Positions 37,401 to 43,365 of a stretch of DNA of 48,921 nucleotides are shown here, piece after piece. Source of the stretch: Clostridiaceae bacterium (GTDB lineage: Bacteria > Bacillota > Clostridia > Lachnospirales > Lachnospiraceae). The stretch is from the NCBI GenBank assembly GCA_009911065.1, contig QXWR01000038.1, forward strand, positions 1 to 48,921. Direction: 5' to 3'. The notes below the pieces were generated by a model. The model was not told the DNA's origin. It saw only the letters and a list, made by a program, of their open reading frames with translations, and searched no databases. Numbering within the stretch: position 1 is the stretch's first letter; each line of letters begins with the position of its first letter. A program made the translations under genes and the position numbers.

Positions 37401-38298
37401 CTCTGTGAACAGCCCCGGTAGAATCTGCCGCAAATGTAATACTCACATTTTCTTTTGGGTCATACCATACTTTTTCAACCGCTGCCCCATTGGAAGATAC
37501 CTGAAAGAAAATATCATTGGCTTTCGTATATCCAGATGGAACCTGTTTTTCTGTCAGGACATAGACTCCGCCTGCCGTAAGCCCAGTAATCTCATGGGTA
37601 ATCTCATCCCCTTTGATTGTCCAGGTCCAGTCGTCTTCTTTTGTAATCCCGCTGTTCTTCCATCTGCCGTTTTCCTTAACCGCCTCATAAATGGCAAGAG
37701 TTGTACCAGGCACTGCCGTTTTATCATGGAAATCCGATTTGGATATTGTTAGTCGGGATGGTTCATCCACTACATAAAGCACACCGTTTACAATAGCCCC
37801 ATCTGCTGTGTTTTCCATCATAGCGGTCATGCCACTATATTGCTTGGATATTGTAAATTCATGGATTTCGTCTTTAAGCTTATACCCTGTGGGAGCGCTG
37901 ACCTCCTCTATTGTAAAAGTATAAGAATCCAGTTTTCCATCTGCTGCAAAACGGCCTGTATCAGAAATGATAAGAGTGCCATAACCGGTTTCATCTGTAG
38001 CCAAAGTGCCAACCAAAATGCCTCCTAAGGTTTTATTTTTCACAGCAAATACAGCCCCGGACAGCGGACTTCCCATATCACTTTCCTTATATACCTGCAC
38101 TTTTATGGGAATCGGGGTATTCACTGCCGAAATGTTGGTAAACGTATCCCAAGTGGAACGATCCGTCACATGTATCTCCATCACTTCAAAGGGCTTGTAA
38201 CCAAAGTGATTCCCCATACTTTTCCACATGCACAAATCAACAGCAATAAATGTAAGGAAAAAGATATTTTCATTTACTACACTGTTATTTTTTTCCAA
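28438..38298 (-). CDS. Giant CnaB/SpaA-repeat surface protein (3286 residues)
   Basis: About 18 prealbumin-like (SpaA/CnaB) repeats are visible from their PxGY hallmarks (for example APDGYGYSE, PPEGYTRGE, APAGYYKAD). Such domains often carry internal Lys-Asn isopeptide bonds and build stalks for adhesion. Four longer domains of another type (YTLEKKRTSLAPEK..., YTMRKERVEAAPAK...) lie between them with Pro-rich linkers. The C-terminus has NPGKTGD, a membrane helix (FFPFILLGLLALCGVVG) and RKSK, like a sortase-type anchor. A stretch of about 600 residues is tandemly duplicated. The frame opens with TTG and has no normal signal peptide, so the N-terminus may be truncated or the true start lost. 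No sortase is in the window. Confidence 0.85.
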   Translation of the reverse strand: MEKNNSVVNENIFFLTFIAVDLCMWKSMGNHFGYKPFEVMEIHVTDRSTWDTFTNISAVNTPIPIKVQVYKESDMGSPLSGAVFAVKNKTLGGILVGTLATDETGYGTLIISDTGRFAADGKLDSYTFTIEEVSAPTGYKLKDEIHEFTISKQYSGMTAMMENTADGAIVNGVLYVVDEPSRLTISKSDFHDKTAVPGTTLAIYEAVKENGRWKNSGITKEDDWTWTIKGDEITHEITGLTAGGVYVLTEKQVPSGYTKANDIFFQVSSNGAAVEKVWYDPKENVSITFAADSTGAVHRVTFSTRTVLGTYVELEDLDSGTIVNKGTLKGGVVNLSSDDVEDGHSYRMREYVRYSDGTTDCIGTTTFIAELYNNWMKVDLNKDVAGLTMEITDEKGDKILTFTPDSTGSHTVVNPLQSDPDGLTVVGSLLKKHGVNHTAVQSGNQIRYQITYEGREKEIVLLPAKELTYISTPGFTAEEDGSYRMVTDKDSGTLTIIATVDASATGYVNQQISIDGKPYCYLNPIAVNHGEGAFRDSSKLVISSAIAGTHPDNENAAFTFRVTLTMADGSPLSGSYDYRTRYTNGQFCAYGKDSQFEVTVNGNDFITIRDLPYNTKYSVVQIVSGHDSFIVTNTEASGMTSNTKVSNVLFTNTRNATSERTQFTKNTSYVLSELLGFADLDTKILNQYGFSFGENCQIKDIGMYNKQTEVWFTKTDWTDSEELEGAVCVLLDEDGNVVKDELGNELQWISGTEPKKFVGVLEAGKTYRYHEEKAPDGYGYSEDIVFTVSMDGTIDKVIMQDKPSKVSFSKEDFAGKEVLGAVCELKRKEKDGSFQVMDTWVSGTRPHEIEGMLISGKTYRYHEAEAPDGYAYSKDIEFTLDKDGKVTDAHYVNEHGSPILYDKEGYTTTIVVKEDGSYVDGETILTIDPDGNAVDENGTIHAKGVQYELSVLDNIIQMKDAPTNVVMKKVDDKTGLSLAGAALQVRDKNGKIVAQWITDHTGMFQLVGKLHAGETYILHEEATPDGYYYSYDVEFTVNNNGKEQIVEMRNRQIRVETPPDDIVPKYGEISKRDAHSKKELAGAKMQITSGEGMVVDSWTSNGTPHQIPKTLPDGEYTVTELEAPAGYQKAKDVKFTVFHSVVQSGAVLYDRHDTLKLPTPPQTPGIYIYKLDQETNVILAGAHFEIRDESGHLIESWESDHGFHKVSAELPDGIYTLKETKAPSGYRLAEDVLFTVLEGKVNGQENGAVIMYNTPYPPTTPPDYPTIWLLKNSVGDPSHILKGGTFQVLDENGKVVIDTFTMDGTGQNWNGVLIADHRYRLHEVRPPEGYKLAQDVWFTVSHYGEDIPVIMTDSEITVTIRKIDERTGLPLEGAELKLYKGKKKEPYETYDEADLVARWTTDETGTIKLYGVLKLGETYTLHESVTVKGYYYSYDQEFTVNHKGEVVQNGIVCNDHTIIMGNRPVIVETPPDELPPPVIPKPETPHPGYTLEKKRTSLAPEKLHTGQFGFFNQDRVYYDVTIRNIGNLALTMDVDDRFEKRWYFTMPEVDKIHYYESSTGRQHLAMGQTNEIHGSKANITIQPGGYAVVTYKTTIKDDAKEFLSNAVPDDDIGYVNVASTTHVTGTYYEYSGEDQDGDGRPDDVTEKTVTKKDYPEELGDKEDESHTPIQKPNHPEPRYTMRKERVEAAPAKTDENGKNVENRYGFRKGDLVTYQVTIQNTGDMPLKMYVSDEFAHENRRYFENLKITGIHFTKGGSDISEDGMGVGTAAARIRIEPGETAEILYTAVVSDTVPERLSYLAVDDGNGYLNRAKTYQVKAEKPDGTEGGHKEYPGIPDKEDESHTPVQNPEKEPETPPPGPDEPSYPVIWLLKNSIQDPSHILSGGTFQVLDGNGTIVIDTFAMDSKWQVWNGVLEADQTYYLHEVMPPEGYTRGEDVAFTVSHYGESVEVVMTDETTEVKLLKIDKHTKKSLANVVLELYRGAKKEPYAEYDKADLVGRWLTDSTGLVHLEGVLELGKTYTLHEAVTVKGYYYSYDQEFALNEKGQVMQDGKVVDNNTIVMENRPIIVETPPDELPPPIIPNPETPKPEYTLKKERTKEASEKIGAGKYGFLKNDTVNYDVTIMNTGNVELTMDVVDDFEQRDFFSVPEICKIQYYESSTGRQYFAMGQTNSIEGPKANITIQPGGYAVLTYQSSVLPEAPEWLSNTAVDDGIGYVNTAFTTNVIGKYYEYSGEDKDGDGKPDDEIEKTVTKEDYPDELGDKEDKAHTPVQEPENPEPSYIMNKKRMNHAPAKMNENGESVKNRYGFKRGETVTYQVTITNIGNMPLKMYVSDEFAHEIRTYFKDLKISKIHFTKGGSDISEESMGVGTAIARIRVEPGETAKVLYTAVVSDTAPERLSYLAVDDGNGYLNQAKTYQVKAEKPDGTEGGHEEYPGIPDKEDESNTPVQNPEKEPETPPPGPGEPSYPIIWLLKKSVNDPSHILPGETFQVLDKNKNVVIETFRMDSIWQVWYQTLEADQIYYLHEVIPPEGYTKADDVAFMVSHYGEPIEVMMTDSREGHKVTFTKEDYAGKEIPGAVCELFKVNPDGSLTSVEKWLSDGSPKVEDGTLELHTTYRYHEELAPEGYGYSQDVEFILDSYGVIKDAYYVDQDGNYLLYDKDGDVTTIIRKKDGTYIDGEHTITIDQDGNAVDENGEIHGKGVKYKIPVIDNVIRMKDSPTKVLILKVQAEGKALSGGEYQILNGNGLPAAAIKDSIAAEDGTVLFKEGKELIFKAKENGVDLTGQLKAGTDYVLRELKAPDGYLSGEDVSFHVPCQNQKEPLKVIMKDAPTNVQILKTDEKGKGLSGAKLEIRDAVNGDLMDAWVSDGNVHNVTGILTTGKEYLLIEETAPAGYYKADKIRFTVMDTEKVQTITMKDEPVAVQVVKVKRGTTEQLKGGKFSVIRKSDSAVVIPEFELNGELTITGKLQAGITYLFHEVTPPSGYLPSEDVEFTIPVTKVQNIITVTMENTKKPSGGGGNNNNNTPTPSTIHFKKYDGMTMKALSGAEFTIYDDKGKVYQKVTTDESGYAAVHFSTPGTYFYQETKAPDGYEMDHTRYTIEVTNATNRTQPVANYTTPPNVTITKKDAETGDVISGVSFEITEETGQTVFKGITDSYGQITFKPDSYGAYAVRETKVPKEYQISEGYITFTVGKGGVEGETTFYNSKKKKPPVEPGKKPGIIEATYDNGADGYGKGWFDRDGKWHPFANPGKTGDFFPFILLGLLALCGVVGRILLRKSKEGEDNEET
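30903..32705. repeat. Tandem coding repeat, unit 2 of the giant protein
   Basis: About 1803 bases (601 codons), highly similar to the next unit from 32706. Both run from the SYPxIWLLK/GPxEPSYP junction through two long domains and a VKGYYYSYDQ repeat. The boundaries are approximate. Confidence 0.75.
32706..34508. repeat. Tandem coding repeat, unit 1 of the giant protein
   Basis: Partner of 30903-32705 with a constant offset of 1803 bases and many synonymous differences, so the duplication is not recent or has diverged. Confidence 0.7.
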
Positions 38299-38383
38299 GG
38301 TTCACAAGGTTAAAAAATTTCTCCAAGGCTATTAATAACTTACTAGCAATCAAAAAATGCTAAATAGCAATATCCATACCCAA

Positions 38384-38407
38384 CAAAAAAACAGCCATTT
38401 AGACTGT
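38384..38407 (-). terminator. Weak terminator after the CHC2 protein gene
   Basis: Short ACAG/CTGT stem followed by seven T on the minus strand. Confidence 0.45.
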
Positions 38408-39094
38408 CTTTTTTCGTTCTGCAGAAAAAATATGAATAATCCGTTCACATCGTTCAATACGATCATCCAACTCCAATCTTATTTTCCCATAAATGGAATT
38501 GTCAAATTTTTCTCCTAATAAGTTATATATCTTATATGCCATATCCGCCTTAACATCCCCATAGTGTTCGAGACAAAATAAGTACTTCTCACGAGCCTTT
38601 TTTGCTTTCCTAATAATAAGGTCATAATAGATATTACGATTTGCTTTATAAAGCTCATACAATCCGTCATAAACCAATGTCTTATCATCTTTTTCAGAGC
38701 TTTGGGTTACAAGCACCCGAAATTTTGGATATAGTCCAATTATAGAAGCTTCCCATTTGGATAAACGAATCCTCGGTATATCCATGCTTCTTCTGCAATC
38801 ACTATTAATTTCATATCCCATTGCGTCAGCCATGATATGATACGCTTCTGCCGAGGAACACCCAGTTACTTCCATAACCATGTCATGGGTATTTACAAAT
38901 TCATGGCAGGCATAACACATATATCCTCTTTTACGCAATTCTGCGTTCCCGATATGCAAATCCGGCTTTCCCAACCTTGCCTCATGGCCTGGACATGTAA
39001 TGTATTTCCGATTCCCCTTTTGAATCACATCCATCTGCAGATATTCGGCCACAATTTCAGCTTCGCATTCTTCCATTAACTCTCTAATCTCCAT
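38399..39094 (-). CDS. CHC2 primase-type zinc-finger protein
   Basis: The 231-residue protein has a zinc-binding domain like that of DnaG primase: C34-x2-H37 in YITCPGHEARLGKPDLHIG and C60-x2-C63 in GYMCYACHEF, followed by a conserved D-MVMEVTG helix. In DnaG this domain reads single-stranded template. The TOPRIM catalytic domain is missing; the second half is helical and basic. It may be a template-recognition subunit of a split primase or a regulator. CATAATCT promoter candidate 26 bases upstream, and AAAGGAG before the ATG. Confidence 0.75.
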   Translation of the reverse strand: MEIRELMEECEAEIVAEYLQMDVIQKGNRKYITCPGHEARLGKPDLHIGNAELRKRGYMCYACHEFVNTHDMVMEVTGCSSAEAYHIMADAMGYEINSDCRRSMDIPRIRLSKWEASIIGLYPKFRVLVTQSSEKDDKTLVYDGLYELYKANRNIYYDLIIRKAKKAREKYLFCLEHYGDVKADMAYKIYNLLGEKFDNSIYGKIRLELDDRIERCERIIHIFSAERKKTV

Positions 39095-39120
39095 GTGCTC
39101 ATTCTCCTTTATGTTTATAA

Positions 39121-39141
39121 AGATTATGAACTTGGAATCCT
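39121..39141 (-). promoter_or_regulatory. CATAATCT promoter candidate
   Basis: Minus-strand GGATTCCAAGTTCATAATCT, 26 bases before the CHC2 gene. Confidence 0.45.
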
Positions 39142-39143
39142 GT

Positions 39144-39995
39144 TTATAGAGCGATGGTTTCTAACAAATCCATATTTTCATTTTCTCCGGCAACTGGAAG
39201 AATATTTATGACAGCCATATCGGACGGATTTTTCTTAATATATCCAGAGCATAGGCTTCTTATTTCTGCATCATAAGCAATTCCATGACGGATTTTTTCA
39301 ATAATTCTTCTAACTTTATCATCTCCACTCAATCCAAGATCTTTTGCAATAACGGAAATGGGGTCCTCTTGAATTGCATAACGCAAAAATACCTGAATTT
39401 CATCATGGGGGAAAAGTTCCCGCATACGCCGTATTACATTTTCATAAGTAATTGTACGTAATACCTGACTTTCTGGAGATTCATAGGCAGAATTTACGGC
39501 TGGATCTCCCGCAATCAGCTGGTCGTATTCCTCGATTGCTTCCAAATGTGTATTCATATCCGTATTCATCATACGAAGGACAGAACGTATCATTGACATA
39601 GTTTCCCCTGTCTCAACCATATAATCAGCAATGGAAGGGGTCCTGCCTATTTTTTCAAATTCTTTATTGATTCTTCTGATTTTTCTCTGAAGCACAGCAT
39701 CTGATGGGGAAATAGAATGTTTCATCTGATTTGTAGTACTTACCATAGCTGACTGAATATGGCGAAAGAAAAAGGTGGAGGGTAAACCCTTTTCTGAATC
39801 ATAAAACGGAAGATATTTCATAATATTAAAATATGCCTCTTGTTCCAAATCCTTTGCATACCCAGGATCTCGCTCTACATAGGTACAGAAAGACCGCCTG
39901 ATAAAATCTCGAACAAACCCTTTCATATACAGACAGGCATCTTCTCTTGCTTTTTGTTTTTCTGCCTCTGATCCAGTCCGGACAATTTCCGCCAA
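39144..39995 (-). CDS. Divergent sigma-70-like factor
   Basis: Region 2-like sequence is visible (YAKDLEQEAYFNIMKYLPFY, then STFFFRHIQSAMVSTTNQ), then a region 3-like helix bundle (RTPSIADYMVETGETMSMIR) and a region 4-like C-terminus (EDPISVIAKDLGLSGDDKVR). It is clearly not the housekeeping factor. The listed start is a TTG without a good ribosome site. The same frame is open for 46 more codons upstream (VQKKTRKREEREQLDFYKCK...) with no ATG or GTG, while an ATG 45 codons upstream is one base out of frame. The gene start may therefore be damaged by a one-base indel. It may be an alternative reader of the element promoters. Confidence 0.7.
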   Translation of the reverse strand: MAEIVRTGSEAEKQKAREDACLYMKGFVRDFIRRSFCTYVERDPGYAKDLEQEAYFNIMKYLPFYDSEKGLPSTFFFRHIQSAMVSTTNQMKHSISPSDAVLQRKIRRINKEFEKIGRTPSIADYMVETGETMSMIRSVLRMMNTDMNTHLEAIEEYDQLIAGDPAVNSAYESPESQVLRTITYENVIRRMRELFPHDEIQVFLRYAIQEDPISVIAKDLGLSGDDKVRRIIEKIRHGIAYDAEIRSLCSGYIKKNPSDMAVINILPVAGENENMDLLETIAL

Positions 39996-40118
39996 TCGGG
40001 TATATCGTTTACGAGATTCCTCCCCCCGCTCAACCTTTACTTTACATTTGTAAAAATCAAGCTGTTCCCTTTCTTCCCTTTTTCTAGTCTTCTTTTGAAC
40101 ATCTTTAAGAGTTTTCCT

Positions 40119-40223
40119 TTAATTATCCTCTCCCGCAGCATCAAAATAATCCATTGTTTCGTATTCTGCATAATCATTGTCATCAAAAGAATCTTCATTC
40201 CTTAAACTCTTAGTATCGATCAC
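40119..40223 (-). CDS. Small acidic 34-residue ORF
   Basis: A GTG start with AAAGGAG 11 bases before it opens a strongly acidic frame (MIDTKSLRNEDSFDDNDYAE...YFDAAGEDN). It overlaps the end of the 66-residue gene by 14 bases, a typical coupled layout, and lies in the same frame as the sigma gene that follows its TAA. An acidic micro-protein before a sigma factor could act on it, but this is speculation. Confidence 0.4.
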   Translation of the reverse strand: MIDTKSLRNEDSFDDNDYAEYETMDYFDAAGEDN

Positions 40224-40410
40224 GTTTTGAAATACTCCTTTCTATCATTAGAATCAGGGCTAAATAATAATCCACGGTATCTGCATCCTGGATACATGCC
40301 CCACTTTCCCGAATCCAGGAGTTTAATAATTGGTCGTAAGTTGCCTTTTCATCTTTATGTACCTCAATATATTTTTTCAGACTGCGTATTTGTTCTATGT
40401 CGTGTATCAT
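40210..40410 (-). CDS. Uncharacterised 66-residue protein
   Basis: All-helical (MIHDIEQIRSLKKYIEVHKD, ADTVDYYLALILMIERSISK), no Cys ligands. GGGGTGG before the ATG. It is the first gene of the divergent sigma operon. Possible anti-sigma-like partner because of size, fold and position, but no homologue is recalled. Confidence 0.55.
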   Translation of the reverse strand: MIHDIEQIRSLKKYIEVHKDEKATYDQLLNSWIRESGACIQDADTVDYYLALILMIERSISKRDRY

Positions 40411-40438
40411 ACCACCCCACTATACTTGTTTTTTCTGT

Positions 40439-40468
40439 ATTATACAAAAAATGTCCCATTAAGTGAAA
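40439..40468 (-). promoter_or_regulatory. σA-like promoter of the divergent sigma operon
   Basis: Minus-strand TTTCAC, 18-base spacer, TATAAT, with a TTATCCGCA box (40480-40488) 11 bases upstream of the -35. Confidence 0.4.
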
Positions 40469-40479
40469 TTTACAAAGTC

Positions 40480-40488
40480 TGCGGATAA
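40480..40488 (-). promoter_or_regulatory. TTATCCGCA box
   Basis: Exact copy of the recurrent nonamer beside the promoter of the divergent sigma operon. Confidence 0.4.
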
Positions 40489-40536
40489 ACTTTTTTCTAT
40501 CTTTTTCCAAACACAAGGAAAATCAGACTCTTTACT

Positions 40537-42012
40537 TTATACATTGGCATCCCCCTCCCATATCATACGATTTACATCTTCGATTGCAAAAGCAAAAATT
40601 CCGTTTTCCCAATGTCCCCGGATAATCTTATCTTCTCCTTTATAATGATAACGCAATGTATTACTTTCACGTCTTTCAAGTGGATACTTTTTCCCATTCA
40701 ATTCTACATAGCCGATAATTGGAATATTCATTTCACCCCGATTATTATTTTTAAAAGGCACAATAAAATGCTTTGGCTGTCCTTTCCGCTCATACCGAAA
40801 CTGATCAAGGAAACAATCTCTTTCTGCTTCTTCCGGTTCTTCTTTAAATAAATGTTCTTCTAAAATAAACATACTTTCTGTTTTCCCCTGCAGTGACAAG
40901 TGCGATTCAAAAATCCCGCCAGTCCAGGTTGCGTACACATTAAATTCCTTGCCATCCATTTTAATTGTAAGCTCTTTGTACTTGTCATCTGTACACATTA
41001 CCGTTTCATTTCCGTTAGGCTCTGTAATATGAACCAGAAAATCCGCCCAAGTTTTACCTGGATACTTTTCTAAAATACGAATTGGCCAAAAAATAAAACG
41101 GTAAGGGCCTACAATCGTACCTGCAAACTTTTTTCTCAATGTAACTTCATGAATGTGTTTGAATAATTTTCCACCATCCTGGCTATAATTTAAACTTTCT
41201 TTTTCTTTTGGACACGCTGTTATAGGAGAATTTTCTTTATTTGTATCTTTTTTCTGAATCATAGCTTTTTCCTGCTTATCTACTTTTTCTACTGCCATAT
41301 ATGATTCAGAAATAGATTCCTGCTTTTTTCTTTCCCCACCAAAAATAGCGGAAAAGAATCTGCCGGATTGATTTTTTCCCTCTATTTTTGATTTTGCTTC
41401 TCCCTGGTCCATTTGTGATATTGGCAAAGTCATGGGTTGTGTCTTTGGTTTAAACTTCCCTGCTTTTGGCTGTAATAATGACGCTTCAGCATCAAGCTCT
41501 AACATCTTCTGTGGTTTGACTGGAGCAAAAGCAAAATCATCTAACTTAAGAATCCCCGCCTGCATAGCGAATGCGCCATTTAATTTATCAGCCACTTTAC
41601 TTGCTTTCTCTTTCCCATCTTGCGTATGATTGGGTATATGAATCTTTGATGTAAGATTATTTTCAAGTTCCATCCGGTTTTCCATCGTCTCCGATTTTTT
41701 CAATAATTCCAGCTCTGGTTTAATTAAAGAATCGTATTCCACATGCAGCACATTACTGACAGTATTTAAAGGGCATTGAAATTGATTTCCCTCAACCATA
41801 ATTGCTACAAATTTTATTTCATTTTCTTCAACAATTTCATAAGGATGGCCCATATATAACAGGCCACAAAGTGCATTATTATAGATTCTGATATTGATTT
41901 CATGTTCAATACGATCTGGGGGTCCATCCTTTGCTTCTTGATCCGTCAAATGCCTTGCGTACTCCAAAATCCATGCATAACTTTGTATTGTTCCAAACAA
42001 TAGATTTTGCAT
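40537..42012 (-). CDS. Uncharacterised 491-residue protein
   Basis: Folded N-terminal helical part (QNLLFGTIQSYAWILEYARH), a long Lys/Gln-rich linker from about 150 to 280, and a beta-rich C-terminal half (GTIVGPYRFIFWPIRILEKY, EFNVYATWTGGIFESHLSLQ). The two-domain layout with a disordered middle suggests an adaptor or DNA-binding scaffold. No family recognised. It follows the SSB-like gene by 72 bases and is probably in its operon; AAGGAG precedes the ATG. Confidence 0.6.
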   Translation of the reverse strand: MQNLLFGTIQSYAWILEYARHLTDQEAKDGPPDRIEHEINIRIYNNALCGLLYMGHPYEIVEENEIKFVAIMVEGNQFQCPLNTVSNVLHVEYDSLIKPELELLKKSETMENRMELENNLTSKIHIPNHTQDGKEKASKVADKLNGAFAMQAGILKLDDFAFAPVKPQKMLELDAEASLLQPKAGKFKPKTQPMTLPISQMDQGEAKSKIEGKNQSGRFFSAIFGGERKKQESISESYMAVEKVDKQEKAMIQKKDTNKENSPITACPKEKESLNYSQDGGKLFKHIHEVTLRKKFAGTIVGPYRFIFWPIRILEKYPGKTWADFLVHITEPNGNETVMCTDDKYKELTIKMDGKEFNVYATWTGGIFESHLSLQGKTESMFILEEHLFKEEPEEAERDCFLDQFRYERKGQPKHFIVPFKNNNRGEMNIPIIGYVELNGKKYPLERRESNTLRYHYKGEDKIIRGHWENGIFAFAIEDVNRMIWEGDANV

Positions 42013-42084
42013 ATCATTCTCCTTCCATATAGGTTTTCCTTATTCATTGGAAATACTGCTTTTTTCTAATCCGTCTCCTGATCC

Positions 42085-42954
42085 TTAAAAGTCATCACCA
42101 AAAAGATTCTTTCGTGCCTGCTCACCTGCTGCAAGTGTCTCAAGACGTTTTTCTTCCTCAATTTCTTCCATTGTTTTACACCCGGTTAAGTATTCTGTGG
42201 AATACGGAATAATTTCTGTTGCCGTCTCCCGGTAATCATATTCAATACCGCATTCCGGACATATATGATGCCGAACATATTCCCTTGTTTGAATTGCTCC
42301 ATCTATAAACACCAATCCATTTTCACAAATAGCCCTTTTATCATGATCGGCCACAAAACCATAAGACTTTACGAATGGAAAATCATACCGATTTGTATCA
42401 TCATCTTCCTTAATACGATATTTTCTTTGAATTTTCAGCTGATAATTGGTGATCTTCTGCCCTTTATCTGTAATAAACAGTTCCGGCTCTGTACAAGCTT
42501 TTCCAATAACAGTAATACGATTCGATATTTCAGAGCATCTCCTCATTTCTTTATTTCCTTCTTCTGGTGTCAGCTTTTTATCCTCCGTCTGCATAAAAAT
42601 AGGATTAATAAAACAAAGCATTCCCTGGATGGATTCTACTTGTTGGCAGCCCGGACAAGTAAGTGTTTTCATTACATTCACGGTTGCCAATGTTCCCCTG
42701 ATCTGTACAATGTCTCCCTGTTCCCATTGTTTCATCATCTTCATGATTTTCTCATTCTGGCTTAACACAATGGGAATGTCCAGCCGTATTCTCTTGTCCA
42801 CAGCGCCAAAATCACGAATGCCCCGAAGTACTGCTAATGAACCAATGGTACGTACCAATTTTCTTGACTGATTATTTGGGTTACTATCATTATAAAGTAG
42901 TCTTGGAGCCTGGATAACCTGCCCAAATAAGGTTACTTCATTATGTCTTGCCAT
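42085..42954 (-). CDS. Two-OB-fold SSB-like protein with CxxC pairs
   Basis: Two SSB-like halves: NEVTLFGQVIQAPRLLYND ... GDIVQIRGTLATVNV, and NRITVIGKACTEPELFITDK ... NGLVFIDGAIQTREYV. Each OB fold carries one CxxC at the same place (C100/C103 in TCPGCQQ, C232/C235 in ICPECGIE), suggesting a shared or paired zinc ribbon. The C-terminus NLFGDDF resembles the acidic tip by which SSB recruits repair proteins. It is the best candidate for the single-strand DNA-binding protein of the replicon. AAGGAG precedes the ATG; a variant CCCATAATAT box lies about 200 bases upstream. Confidence 0.72.
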   Translation of the reverse strand: MARHNEVTLFGQVIQAPRLLYNDSNPNNQSRKLVRTIGSLAVLRGIRDFGAVDKRIRLDIPIVLSQNEKIMKMMKQWEQGDIVQIRGTLATVNVMKTLTCPGCQQVESIQGMLCFINPIFMQTEDKKLTPEEGNKEMRRCSEISNRITVIGKACTEPELFITDKGQKITNYQLKIQRKYRIKEDDDTNRYDFPFVKSYGFVADHDKRAICENGLVFIDGAIQTREYVRHHICPECGIEYDYRETATEIIPYSTEYLTGCKTMEEIEEEKRLETLAAGEQARKNLFGDDF

Positions 42955-43155
42955 CTTCTTTCACTCCTTCTTTCATGCTTTTCACCATTCCTTTCCCTTC
43001 TCTCAATGCACAAACAAATCATGAAATAGCTTGTTGTGTCTCTCCTCCAATTTATTTCTAATAGATTTAGAAACAGCAATACACTACCGAACACAGGAGG
43101 AGGAGTGGTGAACTTTGTTTCAACCTTGTATGTTTAATATGCTGTCATCCTTTCT

Positions 43156-43176
43156 ATATTATGGGGATTTTTTGAG
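43156..43176 (-). promoter_or_regulatory. Variant CATAATAT promoter candidate
   Basis: Minus-strand AAAATCCCCATAATATAG about 200 bases before the SSB-like gene; resembles the element box but differs at its end. Confidence 0.35.
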
Positions 43177-43300
43177 ACGAAACAGCAGATTTACTAACTA
43201 GCATTTTGAGGATTCCCATAATAAAGTCTTCTCCATCCACTAACTTTGTAATGAAAATTCCTGTATGGTCTTTCTATTACCAGGATGTACTATAGGAGTC

Positions 43301-43330
43301 AAAAAAAGAGCGCCTTGTTACAGTCGCTCT
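43301..43330 (-). terminator. Terminator after the 174-residue gene
   Basis: AGAGCG/CGCTCT stem followed by seven T on the minus strand. Confidence 0.75.
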
Positions 43331-43365
43331 TTAATCGGATTTATTTTAAGCCCATTTATCTATCC

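Larger units (their letters stand above)
42955..43365. other. Intergenic region upstream of the SSB-like gene
   Basis: No gene larger than a few codons is convincing. It holds a long leader (about 200 bases) before the SSB-like gene, a variant promoter box at 43156, and the terminator at 43301-43330. Confidence 0.5.
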
